Assembly (NCBI GenBank): GCA_017470735.1
Contig: JAFUYB010000022.1
Span: 1-64,000, forward strand
DNA length: 64,000 nucleotides
From: Lachnospiraceae bacterium
Lineage (GTDB): Bacteria > Bacillota > Clostridia > Lachnospirales > Lachnospiraceae
Reading direction: 5' to 3'
Shown piece after piece: positions 53,360 through 63,656 of the stretch. The translations under genes were made by a program, and so were the position numbers. How positions within the stretch are numbered: position 1 is the first letter of the stretch; every line of letters starts with the position of its first letter. The notes under the pieces were generated by a model. The model made no database searches. It had not been told where the DNA came from and worked only from the letters and a program-made list of their open reading frames with translations.

Positions 53360-53770
53360 TTACCGCTTTGGATCGAATGCCCTCGCCAATACTTTTGCTA
53401 CATCCTGATAATGCTGGGGCGCAATTCTGTCACCGACATGATGTGTATTCCATAGTGTCCATGCCAATAGCCCGTCCTTTGATATATATACTTCTTGCTT
53501 CTGTACTGATTGGAGCAGTATTTTTGCCTTTTTCCCCATTTCAGAAAAAGTAATGAATGGGGCATTGGATATCCTTGCATCGTATAAAATCCCAACAGCG
53601 ATTTTGTCGTCTTGGGTGGCTACAACCGCATCCGCATCCATTTCAATGACGGCCCGGCGTATCATCGGATCAAGATGTAACAGTCCGTTTTTCTTATTTT
53701 CTGTCTCACAAACATCGCGTCCCATTTCAAATGAAAAAGACTTGTCCTCTTTCAAGAACCGTATTTTCAT
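53360..53770 (-). CDS. Unrecognised 136-residue protein
   Basis: It has no signal peptide or membrane segment and contains phrases such as MIRRAVIEMDADAVVATQDD and GILYDARISNAPFI. I do not recognise the family. The mix of charged and hydrophobic segments is consistent with a folded cytosolic protein. It lies between the Sel1 protein and a membrane protein, all leftward, in the AT-rich accessory region. Support is the intact frame and normal codon use only. Confidence 0.5.
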   Translation of the reverse strand: MKIRFLKEDKSFSFEMGRDVCETENKKNGLLHLDPMIRRAVIEMDADAVVATQDDKIAVGILYDARISNAPFITFSEMGKKAKILLQSVQKQEVYISKDGLLAWTLWNTHHVGDRIAPQHYQDVAKVLARAFDPKR

Positions 53771-53829
53771 ATACAGCCTCCGTTCATTGATTGCATCTTA
53801 AACATTTTCCTTATAATACCATGTCAAAT

Positions 53830-54846
53830 TCATAAAACCAATAATTCCAAATCCATAATTGCACAATATGCATCCCTTTTCAGCTCGTCAAGACATGCTT
53901 CCTGCATTGCTTCATCCGGCACCATTGTATGGATTTTGTCCTCTTGTCTCTTATATGCTGCCACCACTTTTTCCATATCCGCAATCTCTTTACACTTTTT
54001 ACCATTGTACAGAAACGATCTGTCTATATATTTTGAAACATAATTCCTTGTAACAGCAACATCAATCCATTTGAATATCTCTTTTGCCGGCATATCTATT
54101 CCTTCCTCGATAGATGTACGATTTTTCTCATTCCCTTTTTTCTCTTTTATACAGCGAATACCATTCCGGATTTCAAAGCTCATAATATAAAGAACCACCC
54201 CAAACGATATCGCAAGAATCATTTCCAGAGAAGCGCTGCTGTATTGTATCCCATTCATCCGATAAAGAAATACTTTTGCAAACGGCAAAGCAACTGCTAC
54301 GCATATACCGAATCCATATAATGCCCTAAGAATCTTTTTTCCGTTCAGCCAAAAATCATCCGGACAGTTCAATAATGCAATCGTTGTAAAGAAACACAAT
54401 CCCGCGAGTCCATTAAACCACACATCCATCCCTACTACCAGATGATTCTTTCCAAGTACTTCATATGCGATATAATACATACAGAAATATATATACATGA
54501 ATGCCAGCAGATATAATTTACACTCACACCAATAACTGTGTTCTGCTTTTATGCCGCTGTCTGTCGCATTCCGAATCCCATTAAGTGACATTAAGACTAG
54601 GATGATCACGGATATTACATAAAACACACTCAACTCATCTGCATATCCGATCTTGAGACATTCGTTCCATTCCGAAAAAACTGTGACAATGGTGTAAAAT
54701 ATGATCGGAAATACTCTCCATATCCTGTGGATACGGTTGCAGCAAAAAGACACTATAAAAGCTGATGCCGCCACTCCCAGATATAATCCATACTCCAAAA
54801 CATAATCCCTGGTGAAACAAAACGCCATGAACATAAATGCAATCAC
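53830..54846 (-). CDS. Unrecognised polytopic membrane protein
   Basis: The 338-residue product has about seven to eight hydrophobic helices in residues 1-240 and a cytoplasmic tail of about 95 residues with helical, charged sequence ending ELKRDAYCAIMDLELLVL. No conserved motif is recognised. It is divergent from the RloA-like gene with a 140-base gap between. Nothing about its substrate or partner can be said from the sequence. Confidence 0.55.
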   Translation of the reverse strand: MIAFMFMAFCFTRDYVLEYGLYLGVAASAFIVSFCCNRIHRIWRVFPIIFYTIVTVFSEWNECLKIGYADELSVFYVISVIILVLMSLNGIRNATDSGIKAEHSYWCECKLYLLAFMYIYFCMYYIAYEVLGKNHLVVGMDVWFNGLAGLCFFTTIALLNCPDDFWLNGKKILRALYGFGICVAVALPFAKVFLYRMNGIQYSSASLEMILAISFGVVLYIMSFEIRNGIRCIKEKKGNEKNRTSIEEGIDMPAKEIFKWIDVAVTRNYVSKYIDRSFLYNGKKCKEIADMEKVVAAYKRQEDKIHTMVPDEAMQEACLDELKRDAYCAIMDLELLVL

Positions 54847-54911
54847 AATTAGGTGCGATCAAATGTTCACATTGTCATTTTACTCTCATTTGCATCTTAT
54901 ACCAATATTTT

Positions 54912-54961
54912 TGTGATTTTTTCACATTTTTCTTGACTTGATATTTAAAATATGATATTCT
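54912..54961 (+). promoter_or_regulatory. RloA-RloB promoter with adjacent inverted repeat
   Basis: TTGACT at 54933, a 17-base spacer and TATTCT at 54956 form the promoter. Just upstream, TGTGA and TCACA (54912-54926) form a small inverted repeat that may be an operator. AGGAGG lies 10 bases before the ATG. Confidence 0.6.
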
Positions 54962-54986
54962 TCTCCTTGCAGGAGGAAGCAAAGTC

Positions 54987-56189
54987 ATGTTAGCACAGTT
55001 TTCGATGAAGAATGTATTGTCCTTCAAAGATGAAACAACCCTTGACCTGACATCCATCCCGGCGTATAAGCAGCACAAGTATAACCTGATCCCGGGCACA
55101 CAGGACAATTTTGTCCGTTTTGCCGCCATCTATGGCGCAAACGCCAGCGGAAAATCTAATTTGTACTATGGGATCAGGATGTTCCGCGACATCGTTGTAA
55201 ATTCCATGAACACGGCTGGGGAGATGGAAGATAATGCATTGACCCGCAATTATCTTCCCTTTGCTTTTGAGGATATGGAGAACCCCTCTGAATACCAGAT
55301 TGTCATCTGTGACAGTGAAAATGAGTACCGCTACGGGTTTGAATTTACGGACGAGAAGATTGTCAGCGAATGGCTGTATAAAAAAGATTACAACAGCAAC
55401 CGCCAGTCCATCATCATAGAGCGGTCAAAAGAGGGCATCACGGTCGGAGCATCCATCCGCAGGGAATGCGACAAGTATAAGGAACAAATTATGCCTGAGA
55501 CACTCGCTCTTTCCTTTTTTAGCAGGCTGGCTTTAAAAACAGACATCTTTTCCCGCATATACGCTGAAATTTCCAGGATGGTGATTATAGATACTGCATT
55601 TTATGAGAACAGGCGATTTATGGAGCGACTTCTGCCAGATGTGATTGACAACCACAAGGATAAACTGATTGAATTCTTGACCGCTATTGACACCGGCATC
55701 AGGGACATCTCCTACGAGACCGTTGACCGCAGGATTGTGTTCTTCACGCACCATAGGGGGGAGAATCAGAAAATCCATCACCTAAATTTGTACAGGGAAT
55801 CGCAGGGCACGCTAAAGAGCATCATTATCTTCATCATCGCCTCTTCTATCATCCAGAACGGCGGTGTAATGGTCGTGGATGAGCTGAACATAAAGCTCCA
55901 TCCCCTGCTCCTTAAGTTCGTAATCGACCTGTTTAAAAACGATAGGTCAAATGCGCAGTTAATCTACACGACGCACGACACGACGCTTTTGGACAAGAAG
56001 TTTTTCCGCAGGGACCAGGTATGGTTTGTCGAGAAAGATGACTACGGACATTCAACGCTAAAGGCATTGTCTGACTTCAAGATTCGTTCTGACGCTTCAT
56101 TTGAAAAGGACTACCTTTCCGGTGTTTATGGAGGGATACCCACGTTATTGGACTATGTGATGGAGGCGGGTGAATCTGATGGGAAGTGA
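54987..56189 (+). CDS. RloA/AbiLi-like AAA ATPase
   Basis: The 400-residue ABC/SMC-type ATPase has MLAQFSMKNVLSFKDETTLD at the N-terminus, Walker A YGANASGKSNLYYGI, Walker B MVVDELNIKLHPLL and switch-like THDTTLLD. Such AAA_15/21 ATPases pair with RloB proteins in abortive-infection systems such as AbiL. It overlaps the RloB gene by about 11 bases and shares one promoter. Phage-defence function is inferred from the pair, not shown. Confidence 0.85.
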   Translation: MLAQFSMKNVLSFKDETTLDLTSIPAYKQHKYNLIPGTQDNFVRFAAIYGANASGKSNLYYGIRMFRDIVVNSMNTAGEMEDNALTRNYLPFAFEDMENPSEYQIVICDSENEYRYGFEFTDEKIVSEWLYKKDYNSNRQSIIIERSKEGITVGASIRRECDKYKEQIMPETLALSFFSRLALKTDIFSRIYAEISRMVIIDTAFYENRRFMERLLPDVIDNHKDKLIEFLTAIDTGIRDISYETVDRRIVFFTHHRGENQKIHHLNLYRESQGTLKSIIIFIIASSIIQNGGVMVVDELNIKLHPLLLKFVIDLFKNDRSNAQLIYTTHDTTLLDKKFFRRDQVWFVEKDDYGHSTLKALSDFKIRSDASFEKDYLSGVYGGIPTLLDYVMEAGESDGK

Positions 56190-56859
56190 TGATCTGTTCA
56201 AGAAGCGGCGTGAAGACCGCAAGAAGCGAACGCATGATTTCCGTGTTCCAAAGGCGAATTCCTATCTAATTGTCACGGAAGGGAAAAAGACGGAGCCTCT
56301 ATATTTCAGTGGAATAAAGGATAAAATCCTTGCATCCGTTGGCGGCACGGTGGACATCGTTGACCTTCCCCTGATAGACATCTACGGGGAGGGTGCGTCC
56401 ACGGAGAAACTGATAGAGATTACTGAAGAGTATGTCAGCAAGGCGAAAATCATCTACCAGAATATCTGGGTCATCTTCGACAAAGATGATTTTGCGGATT
56501 TTGACTCTGCGGTTGCCCTCGGCAAAAGCAAAGGATATTCAGTGGGATGGAGCAACCAATGCTTTGAGTATTGGATTTTCTTGCATTTTGAATACAGCGA
56601 TTCCGACCTGCATCGTTCGCAGTGGTTTGAAAAGCTGAATTCCCTCTTTAAAGCAAACCATCTTACAGAGCATGGGTATGAAAAGAATCTGGAGAACCTC
56701 TACGACCTGCTGGATTCCATAGACGGCATCTCCACCGCAATCAAAAATGCCAAGCGTCGTATGGCGGACTACCGTGAGGGCATTGATAAGCCATCCGATA
56801 TGTCTCCCGGCACGACAGTTCACCTACTTGTGGAACAGTTGCGGGATTACATTTCATAG
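56179..56859 (+). CDS. RloB/AbiLii-like TOPRIM-type protein
   Basis: The 226-residue RloB-family protein has an N-terminal Lys/Arg-rich segment (KKRREDRKKRTHDFRV), then YLIVTEGKKTEPLYFSG (acidic Glu) and VIFDKDDFADFDSA (DxD), as in TOPRIM folds, with CFEYWIFLHFEYSD following. It is probably the nuclease effector, activated by the ATPase upstream. The start might be ATG at 56179 or GTG at 56170, both weakly supported. Convergent with Cas6; 56860-57053 is without a gene. Confidence 0.82.
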   Translation: MGSDDLFKKRREDRKKRTHDFRVPKANSYLIVTEGKKTEPLYFSGIKDKILASVGGTVDIVDLPLIDIYGEGASTEKLIEITEEYVSKAKIIYQNIWVIFDKDDFADFDSAVALGKSKGYSVGWSNQCFEYWIFLHFEYSDSDLHRSQWFEKLNSLFKANHLTEHGYEKNLENLYDLLDSIDGISTAIKNAKRRMADYREGIDKPSDMSPGTTVHLLVEQLRDYIS

Positions 56860-57053
56860 GAACCTATTACAAAACCAAATTTCAATTTTCACGTCACATT
56901 TATCCTGCCGCCAGCAGTATATTTAGAGGAATGTTTTTGACGGACTTCTATAAAACTGACTCTGTTATATAATTTAGAAAATTTTTTCGTCATGAGCGTC
57001 ACATCTGCTCCGCCAATGGAGGTATATATGAAAGTCAATCATCCTATCTGTCT

Positions 57054-58016
57054 TCAGCTCTCCTCTATCCGGTATCTTCCGAAGCCAAAACTTGTATTTT
57101 TCCCAATATGTGTCAATTCCCCTGCCAAAAGCAACCATAGGAATTCATCTGATACATTTTCAACCAAGCATTCTCCCTCAATTCCCCACAACCTCATCTT
57201 CTCATTCCTTCGGTTGGAATACCTCGGAACACTAACCTGCCTATGACTCTGCCAGACAATCGCTGGACTCCCCTTACTATATATTTCTTCCTGTTCAATT
57301 GAAATCCCTTCGAAACAGTCTAAAATATAAATTCTCCTCCTTATAGCGGCAACAATTGCATCCATATCAAATTCTTTTAAAAACCTACCACGGTATTTCA
57401 GTGACAGGGGTGTCTTGAATCTCACCTTCAGGGACATTTGTCCGTTCGGCTTCTGCTTAAAATGATCCATTCGATAACAGACATAATCTGCCAACATTTG
57501 TACTCGATACCGCTCCATAAGGATATCATTTCCATCTAGCATCATTTCTTTCTTTGTATTTGTCACGGCGATAATGTGATATCGGCTGTGGTTCTTGCCA
57601 ATTCCATATAGTCCCAGCCGAAAAAATGCGTCAAGTATCTGCGCAAAATACACGATCGTTTTTCCAAACAAGAGCAGACTGAAATCCAACTTCTCACCTT
57701 TTTTGAACTCTTCCTGATAATTCTCGCAGTCGAGGACATAGCCTACACTGTCCCCTGCCGTCATGAACTTTGGCTGGATGTCCATTTGGGAATACATGAT
57801 CCGACATACAAGACATTCCGTTTCAAAATCACACTTCCCGCAGTCCCTATCCCGTATACAATTCATCCGCAGCAGCATCTCGCCCATGCCGCCCCGCAAC
57901 GCAGATGCTTTGTTGATCGGCATAACTGTATTTTCTACAAATTTAATTGTAAAGTGTATTTTTACATACCGCACGGCAAGTGCTTTTTGTCGAGTTACGG
58001 CTGTCTCTTCCAGCAT
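57054..58016 (-). CDS. cas6: Orphan Cas6-family crRNA endoribonuclease
   Basis: The 320-residue RAMP-fold protein has the glycine-rich C-terminal loop THIGKNTSFGFGRYRI, typical of the Cas6 superfamily (PF10040). A Cys cluster, CIRDRDCGKCDFETECLVC, may bind zinc as in Lachnospiraceae type III-linked Cas6. The start follows GAGG by 8 bases. No other cas gene and no CRISPR array lies in the window, so it is a lone copy. It could serve an array elsewhere or have another RNA role. Confidence 0.8.
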   Translation of the reverse strand: MLEETAVTRQKALAVRYVKIHFTIKFVENTVMPINKASALRGGMGEMLLRMNCIRDRDCGKCDFETECLVCRIMYSQMDIQPKFMTAGDSVGYVLDCENYQEEFKKGEKLDFSLLLFGKTIVYFAQILDAFFRLGLYGIGKNHSRYHIIAVTNTKKEMMLDGNDILMERYRVQMLADYVCYRMDHFKQKPNGQMSLKVRFKTPLSLKYRGRFLKEFDMDAIVAAIRRRIYILDCFEGISIEQEEIYSKGSPAIVWQSHRQVSVPRYSNRRNEKMRLWGIEGECLVENVSDEFLWLLLAGELTHIGKNTSFGFGRYRIEES

Positions 58017-58127
58017 TTTTCCATCCTCTATTTTATATGCATCGCATATTCTGATACGATCCCTTGCTTCACACTTATGCTCTCATTAGTTCCATCTTCA
58101 TTTTCAACAACCTCAATCCTTTGTCTT

Positions 58128-58469
58128 TTATTCCACTTCTATCAGCATTTCTATCTTTTCAATAATCTCTAAAATGTCTTGATCCCTTAAATGTCCGATA
58201 ACATGATATTCTCGTGCCGCCAGATCCATGCTTTTTATCTGATCACACAGAACAAACCCATCTACAAAATCATAGCCGTTTAGCTTGTGATGAAACGGAT
58301 TTTTCCTGTCCGTATGCGTAACAGGGCATAGGAACACAACGGATATCCATCCATGGGAAAGTCTGTTGCTGACTACTACTGCCGGACGGTAGCCAGACTG
58401 TTCATGTCCTATGTAGGGATCAAAATTTATTTTTACGACATCTCCTTGCCGAATTTTAGGCGTTACCAT
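58128..58469 (-). CDS. mazF: MazF/PemK-like mRNA interferase
   Basis: The 113-residue toxin of the MazF/PemK family has the conserved beginning IRQGDVVKINFDPYIGHEQS, GYRPAVVVSN and ISVVFLCPVTHTDRKNPFHH (conserved CPVT), and DQIKSMD. It cleaves mRNA at short motifs. It overlaps the antitoxin by 7 bases, as in the classical operon. Confidence 0.93.
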   Translation of the reverse strand: MVTPKIRQGDVVKINFDPYIGHEQSGYRPAVVVSNRLSHGWISVVFLCPVTHTDRKNPFHHKLNGYDFVDGFVLCDQIKSMDLAAREYHVIGHLRDQDILEIIEKIEMLIEVE

Positions 58470-58723
58470 ATCTCTTCTCCAACTGGAGCACCCATATCCA
58501 CCATTTCCGTGTCAAACTTTTCAATTTCGTCCATGGATTTTCCAAAAAGCTTTTCCAAATAAATCTCTCCCTTTAATTTCCTCTTTTTCTGCCGCATTGT
58601 CACATAATCATTCAATACTTGGAATTCAACAGTATCGCCCGCCTTCATCCCCATCTGCTCTAAAATCGCTTTCGGAATGGTAGCTGTTACACTATTGCCG
58701 ACATTTCTGAGTTTCACTTCCAT
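58463..58723 (-). CDS. mazE: MazE/AbrB-like antitoxin
   Basis: The 86-residue antitoxin has an N-terminal AbrB/MazE swapped-hairpin domain (MEVKLRNVGNSVTATIPKAI) and a C-terminal tail that would wrap MazF. I chose the ATG at 58723 after GGGAGGG. The promoter and palindrome at 58745-58763 lie directly upstream, so the dimer probably represses its own operon. Confidence 0.92.
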   Translation of the reverse strand: MEVKLRNVGNSVTATIPKAILEQMGMKAGDTVEFQVLNDYVTMRQKKRKLKGEIYLEKLFGKSMDEIEKFDTEMVDMGAPVGEEIW

Positions 58724-58744
58724 TCTAAGCCCTCCCATCCAGCT

Positions 58745-58785
58745 GTGTATACACAGTATACACTCTCATTCTCATCATGTCAATA
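58745..58785 (-). promoter_or_regulatory. mazEF promoter with palindromic operator
   Basis: On the - strand: TTGACA, a 17-base spacer and TATACT, the -10 box lying in a perfect inverted repeat GTGTATAC-TGT-GTATACAC (58745-58763). The palindrome overlapping -10 is the expected place for MazE-MazF autorepression. Confidence 0.8.
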
Positions 58786-59001
58786 AGCGACAATCACTGA
58801 TTCATCAAAACACATCCCATTTATATGTAAAATTTTTTGATATTGACCAATCTCATATTTGCATTTTTTGTCATATTTTTAATCATCCGACTGTTCCAAA
58901 ACCTATTGTACATTTTAAAAGATTATGGTAGGATTTTCTCATCTATTCATCAGATTATGATGACTAACCAAATCTTTTGATCTCATCTAAGGGTATTGTC
59001 T

Positions 59002-59244
59002 ATGCATCAAATCTTTTCGCCGTTAGATAATAATGGCATACCATTCGAATTCCCGTCCGCTGCAATCGGATGGATGGAGCAAGAAAAAATACGACATGAA
59101 ATAAACACAAATTACAGCAAATATCATGGCTACTACTGTATTCATGATTCCTATGGACTAAACGGTCAGGCCTACCATTATTATTTTGAAAACAAAGGAT
59201 TTGACAACATCAATATATATGCCAGATTTAAAAATTACTTTTAA
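59002..59244 (+). CDS. Small unrecognised protein (80 residues)
   Basis: It starts at ATG 59002 (with AAGGG 8 bases upstream) and is rich in Tyr and Asn, with no membrane segment. A promoter-like pair, TTGTAC and TAGGAT with a 17-base spacer, lies at about 58905-58935. It is probably cotranscribed with the next gene 21 bases downstream. AT-rich and unlike any family I know. Confidence 0.45.
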   Translation: MHQIFSPLDNNGIPFEFPSAAIGWMEQEKIRHEINTNYSKYHGYYCIHDSYGLNGQAYHYYFENKGFDNINIYARFKNYF

Positions 59245-59265
59245 AAAGTCAGACAGGAGGATCAT

Positions 59266-59511
59266 ATGGATAATAAATTATTTGAAAAAAGACTTTGGAA
59301 TATTCAAGATTCTTATATTGATTTTGTCCACGGCATGATTGATTATGTACGATTTCGACCAGAACGAAAAATCCGTTTGGAAAACTATATGGACAAACAC
59401 CCGACCGCAACAGCCTCAGATTTGGTAGGTTACATTTCTCATCTGCAGGATTTTTATGATGATTCAACAGCCACAGAATCCAGCCGCACACGAGATCAGG
59501 CTTTGGCGTAG
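59266..59511 (+). CDS. Small unrecognised protein (81 residues)
   Basis: The ATG at 59266 has a perfect AGGAGG site at 5-base spacing, which strongly supports translation. The product is Asp/Tyr/Arg-rich and helical, e.g. DSYIDFVHGMIDYVRFRP, with no known domain. It is followed by the terminator at 59539. With its partner at 59002 it may form a small accessory operon of the defence region. Confidence 0.6.
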   Translation: MDNKLFEKRLWNIQDSYIDFVHGMIDYVRFRPERKIRLENYMDKHPTATASDLVGYISHLQDFYDDSTATESSRTRDQALA

Positions 59512-59538
59512 ATCAACAACCTTTCATCAGATATATAT

Positions 59539-59576
59539 AAAGACCTGCTTCCACCACAGAAAGCAGGTCTTTTTAA
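59539..59576. terminator. Bidirectional terminator between the small-gene pair and dnaJ
   Basis: A stem of 12 base pairs, AAAGACCTGCTT with AAGCAGGTCTTT, has a 10-base loop and a T-run following on + and an A-run before it. It ends both the 59266 transcript and the dnaJ transcript. Confidence 0.85.
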
Positions 59577-59584
59577 ACTTTTTA

Positions 59585-60757
59585 TCACAGATCATCAATC
59601 GCATCCCGTATTTTTTCTCCAAAACCCTTGCGGCGTTTCTCCGCCTTGACCTTGGTGCCCCCGGGCTTTAGCGTATTGCCGGTCTCCGCATCGAAGGTAC
59701 GCAATGCCTCTTTTGCCTTGCCGTTTAAGGATGTCGGAACCTGTACCACCAATGTCACATAGTGGTCGCCGCGGACATTTTTGTTGCGGAGCGTCGGCAC
59801 GCCCTTGCCGCGCAGCCGGATCCGCGTATCGGTCTGCGTCCCGGGCTTGACCTCATAGCTGACCTTGCCGTCAAGCGTGTCAATGATCACCTCTCCGCCG
59901 AGAGCCGCCTGGGCAAACGAGATCGGCGCCGAAGAATAAATATCGTAATCCCGTCTCTGAAAGATCGGATGCGCTGCCACCCGTACCTCGACCAACAGGT
60001 CTCCGCGCGGGCCGCCATTGACACCCGGCTCACCCTTCTCCCGGATGCGCACGGACTGTCCGTCGTCGATACCGGCAGGAATGTTGATTTCGATCCGCTT
60101 TTTGCGCGATACGTAACCTGTACCCTGGCAATTGGTGCATTTTTCCTTGATGATCTCACCGGTGCCCTGGCAGTCCGGGCAGGTCGTCACATTTTGAACC
60201 GTGCCGAAGAATGACTGCTGGGTCATCACGACCCGTCCTTTTCCTCCGCACTTGCCGCAGCGTACCTTGCTCGTACCCGGCTTTGCGCCGCTCCCGTGGC
60301 AGGTCTCGCACTCGTCCTTTAAGACCAGCTCAATCTCTTTGGAGCAGCCAAACGCCGCTTCCTCAAAGGTGATCCGCACAGCAGTACGGATATTGGCGCC
60401 GCGCATCGAACCGTTGCTCGCCCGGCTTCTGCCTCCGCCGCCAAAGAAATCGCCGAAAATGTCGCCAAAGATATCTGAAAAGTCCATGCCGGAGAAGTCG
60501 AATCCGCCGCCTCCCCCTGCTCCGCCTTCAAATGCCGCATGGCCAAACTGGTCATACTGCCGCCGCTTGTCCGCGTCGGACAGCACGGCGTAGGCCTCGG
60601 ACGCTTCTTTGAATTTGGCTTCTGCCTCTTTGTCGCCCGGATGCATATCCGGATGGTATTTCTTGGCAAGCTGCCGGTATGCTTTTTTCAAGGCTGCGTC
60701 GTCGGCGTTTTTGTCGACGCCCAGTACCTCGTAGTAGTCTCGTTTTGTGTCTGCCAT
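59585..60757 (-). CDS. dnaJ: Chaperone DnaJ
   Basis: The 390-residue J-protein stimulates the DnaK ATPase and delivers substrates. It has a J domain (residues 1-70 with HPD in YHPDMHPGD), a Gly/Phe linker, four CxxCxGxG zinc repeats ([42 protein letters not shown]) and a C-terminal peptide-binding region. Its start lies 2 bases past the dnaK stop, so the two are in one operon. Confidence 0.97.
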   Translation of the reverse strand: MADTKRDYYEVLGVDKNADDAALKKAYRQLAKKYHPDMHPGDKEAEAKFKEASEAYAVLSDADKRRQYDQFGHAAFEGGAGGGGGFDFSGMDFSDIFGDIFGDFFGGGGRSRASNGSMRGANIRTAVRITFEEAAFGCSKEIELVLKDECETCHGSGAKPGTSKVRCGKCGGKGRVVMTQQSFFGTVQNVTTCPDCQGTGEIIKEKCTNCQGTGYVSRKKRIEINIPAGIDDGQSVRIREKGEPGVNGGPRGDLLVEVRVAAHPIFQRRDYDIYSSAPISFAQAALGGEVIIDTLDGKVSYEVKPGTQTDTRIRLRGKGVPTLRNKNVRGDHYVTLVVQVPTSLNGKAKEALRTFDAETGNTLKPGGTKVKAEKRRKGFGEKIRDAIDDL

Positions 60758-60759
60758 AT

Positions 60760-62679
<1,920 letters not shown>

Positions 62680-62691
62680 TTACTGCCTACC

Positions 62692-62879
62692 GATTTGCCA
62701 TATTGCTTATGTTGATTTCCGGCACTCAGACCACTCCAATGAGCTAATCGTCAACTCCGACATCAATGCTTTGGAAAATATTCCCTTGCGGTCATATTTT
62801 AAACCATTGTGTCTGCGTAGACGCTGGATCTCATTTCCGTATCGCTTAACGGAATTCAACATAAGCAATACGGCAAATC
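62692..62879 (-). repeat. Inverted-repeat element between grpE and dnaK
   Basis: Two 30-base arms, at 62692-62721 and 62850-62879, are inverted copies with 28 of 30 matches (GATTTGCCRTATTGCTTATG followed by TTGAWTTCCG), about 130 bases apart. The right arm can also pair with 62837-62847 next to it (CCGTATCGCTT/AAGCAATACGG), so two alternative RNA folds are possible. It looks like a small mobile element or a regulatory RNA structure in the heat-shock operon. Confidence 0.65.
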
Positions 62880-62919
62880 TATCTACTTCTCTTAAATCTT
62901 TACCAAAACCTAATTGTCC
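62707..62919 (-). other. Open frame of 70 codons following grpE in the same frame
   Basis: Starting right after the grpE stop, the same frame stays open for 70 codons to TAA at 62707, with protein-like composition (e.g. FAVLLMLNSVKRYGNEIQRL). The only ATG gives about 51 residues. It spans the inverted-repeat element, so it may be a gene carried by it, a remnant, or chance. I do not recognise it. Confidence 0.3.
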
Positions 62920-63639
62920 CTAATTGGCAACCTTCACCATACTGTGTCTCACCACTCCATCGTGGTAGGTATATCCTTTTTGGAGCACCTCGACGATCTC
63001 ATTTTCACCGTATTGGTCGTCGTCGATGTGCATCACGGCATTGTGGATTTCGGGATCAAACTCTTTGCCGATCGCTTCGATCTCCTTGACGCCCGCATCG
63101 GTCAAAGCAGTCATCAGCTGCTTGTAGACCATCTTCATGCCATCCGCGAACGGATCTTCCTCTCCCTCGGGCAAGCCGTCAAGTCCGCGCTCAAAGTTGT
63201 CCACCACCGGAAGTATCTTTTCAAGCATCGACCGCGCGCCCATGTCGTACATCTGCGACTTTTCTTTTTCGGAGCGCTTGCGGAAATTCTCAAATTCCGC
63301 CATCTGCCGCTTGACGCGGTCCTGCAGATCCGCGATCTGCCCGTCCTTCTTATCTTTCTTAAAGAAGCCATACGCCTTTGCCGCTTTCGCTGCCTTGCTA
63401 TCGGCTCCATTTTGCTTTGCGTCCTCTCCCGGCTGCTCAGACTCATCCTCTGCTTCATCCGCATCGTAAGAAGCCTCGTCGCCGTCAGCTTCCGCTTCGC
63501 CTTCCGTGTCTTCTGTTTCTTCGGAAAACTCCTCCTCTGCTTCTCCTGCGGAAGCGGTCTCTTCCGGTTCCTCCGCTGCAGCCTCCCCGGAAAGCTCCTG
63601 CTCGTTTTCTTCTTGTATTGCTTCAAAATTCTCTGTCAA
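62920..63639 (-). CDS. grpE: Nucleotide exchange factor GrpE
   Basis: The 239-residue product has an unusually long acidic N-terminal extension (about 1-90, Glu/Asp/Ala-rich), a coiled coil (LQDRVKRQMAEFENFRKRSE at about 108-127) and a C-terminal beta domain ending VLQKGYTYHDGVVRHSMVKV, a family hallmark. It releases ADP from DnaK. Gap to hrcA is 17 bases, consistent with a single heat-shock operon. The long acidic head is more than GrpE usually has. Confidence 0.96.
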   Translation of the reverse strand: MTENFEAIQEENEQELSGEAAAEEPEETASAGEAEEEFSEETEDTEGEAEADGDEASYDADEAEDESEQPGEDAKQNGADSKAAKAAKAYGFFKKDKKDGQIADLQDRVKRQMAEFENFRKRSEKEKSQMYDMGARSMLEKILPVVDNFERGLDGLPEGEEDPFADGMKMVYKQLMTALTDAGVKEIEAIGKEFDPEIHNAVMHIDDDQYGENEIVEVLQKGYTYHDGVVRHSMVKVAN

Positions 63640-63656
63640 AATATGTCACCCTCTCA

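Noticed and set aside
56860-57053. Short CRISPR remnant near Cas6
   Set aside because: No repeated units were found in the flanks of cas6 (56860-57053 and 58017-58127).
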